A stretch of 34,872 nt of DNA from Actinomadura soli. GTDB taxonomy: Bacteria; Actinomycetota; Actinomycetes; Streptosporangiales; Streptosporangiaceae. Both the position numbers and the translations under genes were made by a program. Positions 32,167 to 34,872 of this stretch are shown piece by piece. Location: NCBI RefSeq assembly GCF_005889715.1, contig NZ_VCKW01000066.1:1-34872 (forward strand), read 5' to 3'. The notes beneath the pieces were generated by a model, which was not told the origin of the DNA, did not search any database, and saw only the letters and a list, made by a program, of their open reading frames with translations. The stretch's first letter is position 1. Every line of letters starts with the position of its first letter.

Positions 32167-32310
32167 CTATGTGACGCGCCGGACGGTCAAGGTCTTTCGT
32201 TGTCGGCGCGGGCGCTTTTCATTCGTGACCTGGGACGCGTCGGCGGCCAGCAGGTCGCGAAGCGTGCGCGGAACGATGTCCTCACGCCGGTCGGTGAACG
32301 GTGAACGCAT
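32167..32310 (-). CDS. Small basic protein of 47 residues, unannotated type
   Basis: An open frame of 47 codons, too short for most gene callers' lists, with ATG at 32310 and an excellent ribosome binding site AAGGGAG eight bases upstream, ending in TAG at 32167. The product has an acidic/hydrophobic helix-forming middle (REDIVPRTLRDLLAADAS) and a strongly basic tail (NEKRPRRQRKTLTVRRVT), suggesting contact with nucleic acid or membrane. No family was recognised. It sits 56 bp after the 90-residue gene and 77 bp before the DUF6191-like gene, all on the minus strand, so a three-gene unit is likely. The ribosome binding site and codon use are the main support. Confidence 0.65.
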   Translation of the reverse strand: MRSPFTDRREDIVPRTLRDLLAADASQVTNEKRPRRQRKTLTVRRVT

Positions 32311-32366
32311 CAGATGATCTCCCTTGTCGCGGGTCGATGTGGGTTAGTAGCTGATGAGGGGAGGGG

Positions 32367-32639
32367 TCAGGCGGCCGTGGTGAACTCGCGGTACGCCTCG
32401 GACACGGTGGACAGGGCCCAGCGCATCCGCGTCATGTAGGTCTCGGGGTGGTCGCCGGCCTCCTGGGCAACGACGGCGACGCATGCGGAACGGTCGCCGC
32501 CGCAGGCACCGAACCTGTCGTCGATGGCCCTGCGGACCTGCTCGGCGGAGGGGTGGTCGGACTCCTGCAGCCTGCAGCAGAACAGGATCTCGGCCAGGTC
32601 GGCGGTGCTCAGCGAGGTGGGGGTTGGCGTGTTCGACAT
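32367..32639 (-). CDS. Small Cys-containing protein of unknown function, 90 residues
   Basis: A 90-residue, mainly helical, soluble protein with a Thr/Ser/Pro-rich start and four Cys: the pair 21-22 (FCCRLQ), Cys46 and Cys53 (ACGGDRSAC). Such spacing could bind a metal or form disulfides. C-terminal helix YMTRMRWALSTVSEAYREF is amphipathic. No family was recognised. ATG at 32639 is chosen for the AAGAAGG six bases upstream; the frame is open further up (to 32720) without a good site. It is the first gene of the small-gene block, about 150 nt downstream of a probable promoter with two operator-like elements (see 32722-32821). Confidence 0.75.
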   Translation of the reverse strand: MSNTPTPTSLSTADLAEILFCCRLQESDHPSAEQVRRAIDDRFGACGGDRSACVAVVAQEAGDHPETYMTRMRWALSTVSEAYREFTTAA

Positions 32640-32721
32640 CGTGTGCCTTCTTCCTGCGGAGGGGTCCTCGTTCCCCTGCTGCTGAATATGACTCTGCCGC
32701 TTAGGCAAACTCATCGCCATA

Positions 32722-32756
32722 GGGGAAAACCCCCATCCACGGTGGAGTAATCCCCC
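32722..32756. promoter_or_regulatory. Twin 13-bp operator-like sites, 22 bp apart
   Basis: GGGGAAAACCCCC (32722-32734) and GGAGTAATCCCCC (32744-32756) share 10 of 13 bases and have a shared GG-n-G-AA-CCCCC plan. Their 22-bp period equals two helical turns, placing both on the same face of DNA. They lie between the likely promoter (32793-32821) and the 90-residue gene. A regulator binding as two dimers is likely; GGGG-n4-CCCC dyads of this kind are found at LuxR/NarL-type targets, but this match is only suggestive. Confidence 0.5.
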
Positions 32757-32792
32757 GGTAGACCCGTAGCCCGGATCCTTTACACACTCTTG

Positions 32793-32821
32793 AGTCTAGC
32801 AGAACGGAACACTTTGTTCCA
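32793..32821 (-). promoter_or_regulatory. Promoter with GGAACA-n3-TGTTCC dyad
   Basis: On the minus strand TAGACT (32793-32798) is a good -10 and TGGAAC (32816-32821) a fair -35 at 17 bp. A perfect dyad GGAACA/TGTTCC with a 3-bp centre (32806-32820) overlaps the -35 and spacer, so a repressor there would block RNA polymerase. It probably drives the small-gene block from 32639 downwards. Confidence 0.5.
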
Positions 32822-32903
32822 TAGTTGCCAGATGTGCGTCATGACGATGACCTGCGAGGCTGAAAGAAGTTCGCTCGCCGCACCCCATCGGATGAACCCT
32901 GAC

Positions 32904-32931
32904 CGACCCTGAGTGCGTGCGCTCAGGGTCG
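32904..32931. terminator. 10-bp-stem hairpin
   Basis: CGACCCTGAG (32904-32913) and its exact reverse complement (32922-32931) enclose 8 bases. It may terminate transcripts coming from the BTAD gene on the minus strand; there is no T tract. Confidence 0.4.
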
Positions 32932-33070
32932 TGCGTCGTCGGCCCGGACTCCCGCCCGCGAGCCCGCTCAACGGCCGTCGCACCCCCACCCGCATGCGGC
33001 CGGTTCGACGCACGCAACCACTTCAGCGCCTGCAGTCACGTCGCCCACGTCGACACCTGCATCACCTCGA

Positions 33071-33145
33071 CACCTCCACCAGGACGCCCGTGCCGAACGA
33101 AATCCGCTCGTTCTCGGCGAAGTTGTTGTCCACGTTGCGGTCGAG
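33071..33145 (-). pseudogene. Catalase gene fragment
   Basis: On the minus strand this stretch translates as a run containing DRNVDNNFAENERISFGTG followed by VLVEV, and then a stop (33062-33064). From memory this closely matches the heme-pocket-distal segment (NRNVDN-FAENEQ-FGTGVLVDG) of clade 3-like bacterial catalases. The match covers only about 25 residues; neither the upstream nor the downstream catalase sequence is present in any frame. It is therefore a remnant of a lost catalase gene. No start or ribosome binding site accompanies it. Confidence 0.5.
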
Positions 33146-33304
33146 GAACACGGGCTCGGGCTCAGCGCCCCGCCCGTCGCCCGCCGGTGCCCAGGCTCGG
33201 CGAACAAGCGTCGACGCGCACCCGACGCGCGATCACCCTGCCCCTGCGGGAGTGTTTCCGTCCACGCTCGGCGGGCTGCTCATCGTTGCGCTCGCGGGTG
33301 CTTG

Positions 33305-34828
33305 TTAGGTGCGGCCAAGTGTGATGCTCAGGTCGTCCAGGTAGCGCGAGACCGGGCCCAGAGTGATCAAGCCGCTACCGGCTCCTGCCAATTCCGCTGC
33401 GGCGGGGGCAAGTTCGCCGTATGCGCGTTGCATGGTGTCGCGGTCGTCTACGGCAATGGCGGCGCGGGCCGTCAGGCACCACATGGCCTCGAAAAGCAGA
33501 TCGCGCGGCGGCTCCGGCGCCCTCCGAAGCGCAGCCCCCGCCTCAGACGTCCGGCCGCGGGCCACCCACACCAAGGGACGGACCCACGGCTCGTAAGGCC
33601 CCCAATCGGTGTGCGCATCAGTCTGCGCAGGCAGCCCCTGCCGGACGCGCAGGCACAGCCACGTCAACGCCGGCAACCCGCTCTCAAGGCCAGGCATCCC
33701 AGCACCGTCCAGCCGCGCGATGGCGTCCCGGTAGGCGGCCTCCACCTCGTCCGCTCCCGCCTCACCGGACGCGGCCAGCCGCAACGCCCGGTACCACTGC
33801 GTGAACACGCTGACCAGCGGCAGCTCATGGCGCGCAGCCAGCTCATCAGCGACGCTCGCGTGCTGGTCGGCTCCGTCGAAGTCTCCGAGCGCACTCCGTG
33901 CCTGCAGGCGGACGAGACGCCCGAGCACCTCGGACGTGACCAGCCCATGCCGTCCGGACAACCCGACCAGCTCGGCTCCGATCGCGTCCCGCTCCGGCGC
34001 CAGGCCCGCCCGCTGAAATGTCTGCATATAGACGCCGTTGAGGACGAACGCGAGCAGCCCGGGATCGTCCAGCCCACGGGCCATCTGCTCCGCCTCCAGC
34101 GCCGCCTCGCGCCCGCGCCCCGAGCGATCGCCGCGCGACTCCAGCGCCACCGTGGCCAGCAGCCGCGCTCGCAGCACATCGTTCCCCGCAGGCAGGACGC
34201 CGAGAGTACGTTCGGCCGCCGCCACGACCTCGGCGGCCTGGCGCGGATCGTCCGACCGTGTCCAGATCGCCGGGACGTCGTACGCGCCGATCACCCGCGC
34301 GGTCAGCTCCGCATCGCCCAGCTCCTCGGCTGCCGCGATCGCCGCCGTCCGCTGCTCCCGCGCCGCCTCCAGCCCGCCGCCGCCCGTCACCGCAAGGTTG
34401 CGCAGGATGCCCACCGTCGACTCCAGCCGGGCCCGCGCCCCGGACGCCACAGCCCGGTCGTACGCCTCGGCCGCCTGCGCCCACACGCGCGCCGCCGCGT
34501 CCTGCCCGAGCTCCGCATGATCGGCCTGGCGGAGGATGTCCTCCTCCAACCGGCGCAACGCGGGGCCGGGATCGAGCCCGAGCTGCTCAGCAAGCAACGC
34601 CCGAGCCCGCCGCAGCACCGCGAGCGCGTCCCGCTGCCGACCGGTGCGGTAAAGCGCAAGCGCCAAGAGCCGCCATGCATCCTCACGCCAGGGATGCTCG
34701 GTCACATGGGCGTCCAGGTCCGGCACCGCTTCCGCGGCCCGTCCCAGGTCCAGCTTCGCCTCAGCCCTCCGCTCGACGGCCCGCAACCGCAGCTCTGCGA
34801 GCCGGGAACGCTCCGCCCGCGCCCACCC
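33305..34828 (-). CDS. BTAD/AfsR-type transcriptional regulator, N-terminus missing
   Basis: The 507 visible residues (stop at 33305) are the C-terminal part of a large regulator; the start lies beyond the contig end. The first segment (about 1-90) is the bacterial transcriptional activation domain (BTAD), with AVERRAEAKLDLGR, HPWREDAWRLLALALYRTGRQ and ALAVLRRARALLAEQLGLDPGPALRRLE, found after an OmpR-like DNA-binding domain in AfsR/DnrI/SARP proteins, which must be missing here. TPR-like helical repeats follow to the end, with no P-loop ATPase, unlike AfsR. The apparent Met at 34843 is encoded by adapter sequence and must be ignored. SARP-like regulators often control secondary metabolism; the target is unknown. 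Confidence 0.88.
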   Translation of the reverse strand, partial: GWARAERSRLAELRLRAVERRAEAKLDLGRAAEAVPDLDAHVTEHPWREDAWRLLALALYRTGRQRDALAVLRRARALLAEQLGLDPGPALRRLEEDILRQADHAELGQDAAARVWAQAAEAYDRAVASGARARLESTVGILRNLAVTGGGGLEAAREQRTAAIAAAEELGDAELTARVIGAYDVPAIWTRSDDPRQAAEVVAAAERTLGVLPAGNDVLRARLLATVALESRGDRSGRGREAALEAEQMARGLDDPGLLAFVLNGVYMQTFQRAGLAPERDAIGAELVGLSGRHGLVTSEVLGRLVRLQARSALGDFDGADQHASVADELAARHELPLVSVFTQWYRALRLAASGEAGADEVEAAYRDAIARLDGAGMPGLESGLPALTWLCLRVRQGLPAQTDAHTDWGPYEPWVRPLVWVARGRTSEAGAALRRAPEPPRDLLFEAMWCLTARAAIAVDDRDTMQRAYGELAPAAAELAGAGSGLITLGPVSRYLDDLSITLGRT

Positions 34829-34872
34829 CTGTCTCTTAAACACATCTGACGCTGCCGACGAATTAGACGGTG
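34829..34872. other. Illumina Nextera adapter and index (sequencing artefact)
   Basis: From 34829 the sequence follows the reverse complement of the Nextera read-1 transposase adapter (CTGTCTCTTATACACATCT then GACGCTGCCGACGA) with a single mismatch (A for T at 34839). Next comes ATTAGACG (34862-34869), the reverse complement of the Nextera XT i5 index S510, and GTG, the first bases of the P5 side. This is untrimmed library sequence, not genome. Confidence 0.97.

Larger units (their letters stand above)
32822..33304. other. Spacer with remnants and hairpin
   Basis: No intact gene was supported in these 483 bp. They contain a hairpin (32904-32931), a direct repeat ACCCTGA at 32896 and 32906, and a short catalase-like fragment (33071-33145). 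Reading frames through the region on both strands are irregular and lack ribosome binding sites. Confidence 0.55.

Noticed and set aside
32806..32820. GAAC-n5-GTTC as a LexA (SOS) box
   Set aside because: The actinobacterial LexA box has four bases between GAAC and GTTC; here there are five, so the dyad is listed as an unassigned operator.
32913..33308. A 131-codon plus-strand gene before the BTAD regulator
   Set aside because: Pro/Arg-rich, no ribosome binding site, overlaps the catalase remnant on the other strand.
34829..34843. MFKRQG as the N-terminus of the last gene
   Set aside because: These codons are in the Nextera adapter; the real N-terminus is off the contig.

Overview
The window reads as one contig from a high-GC actinomycete, most likely an Actinomadura-like member of the Streptosporangiales; this placement is inferred from gene order and protein style, not from a phylogeny. 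Codons are strongly G/C-ended, several starts are GTG, and the Ser/Thr-kinase cell-wall cluster plus a tRNA-Leu(CAG) beside fhaA follow the order known from mycobacteria and other actinobacteria, where it lies near oriC. No phage, transposase, CRISPR array or plasmid gene was seen. The last 44 bases are Illumina Nextera adapter plus index, so the right edge is a library end and the last gene is cut there. The left edge starts in a 22-bp tandem repeat.

Layout. 1-572: tandem repeat, inverted-repeat-rich spacer and two strong hairpins. 590-9768 (minus): fhaA-fhaB-pstP-rodA-pbpA-pknA-pknB, with short gaps or 4-bp overlaps. It encodes a SEDS glycosyltransferase and its transpeptidase partner, two membrane kinases, the matching phosphatase and two phosphothreonine-reading FHA proteins: one signalling unit for cell-wall growth and division. 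9897-9979: tRNA-Leu. 10214-11773 (minus): a small conserved protein and an APC amino-acid permease. 12026-15384 (plus): three redox genes (SDR, FAD-linked oxidase, extended SDR), the second behind a hairpin that could mask its ribosome binding site. 15551-17538 (plus): a membrane-anchored unknown and a secreted streptogrisin-like protease. 17599-20485: a MerR regulator with a zinc-free oxidoreductase behind a MerR-type promoter, then a SnoaL-like gene divergent from an XRE/MmyB-like regulator across a perfect 12-bp-arm inverted repeat. 20536-22329: a HEAT-repeat protein. 22529-24613: HxlR regulator divergent from an MFS exporter over 18-bp direct repeats. 24748-27231: aspartokinase (with an internal start for the beta subunit) and an aspartate-semialdehyde dehydrogenase whose active site departs from the family. 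27298-28813: TetR regulator and a secreted M15-type peptidase. 29068-31671 (minus): S9 peptidase behind a MerR regulator with a histidine-rich tail. 31743-32639 (minus): three small proteins, one of only 47 residues, behind an unusual promoter region. 32822-33304: spacer with a catalase fragment. 33305 to the edge: a truncated BTAD/AfsR-type regulator.

Most of the window is ordinary housekeeping and regulator-plus-target pairs. The parts most worth a second look are the small-gene block at 31.7-32.8 kb with its phased twin operator-like sites, the His-rich MerR protein, the altered Asd active site, and several strong, apparently undescribed operator candidates. No clearly new multi-gene system could be demonstrated from the sequence alone.
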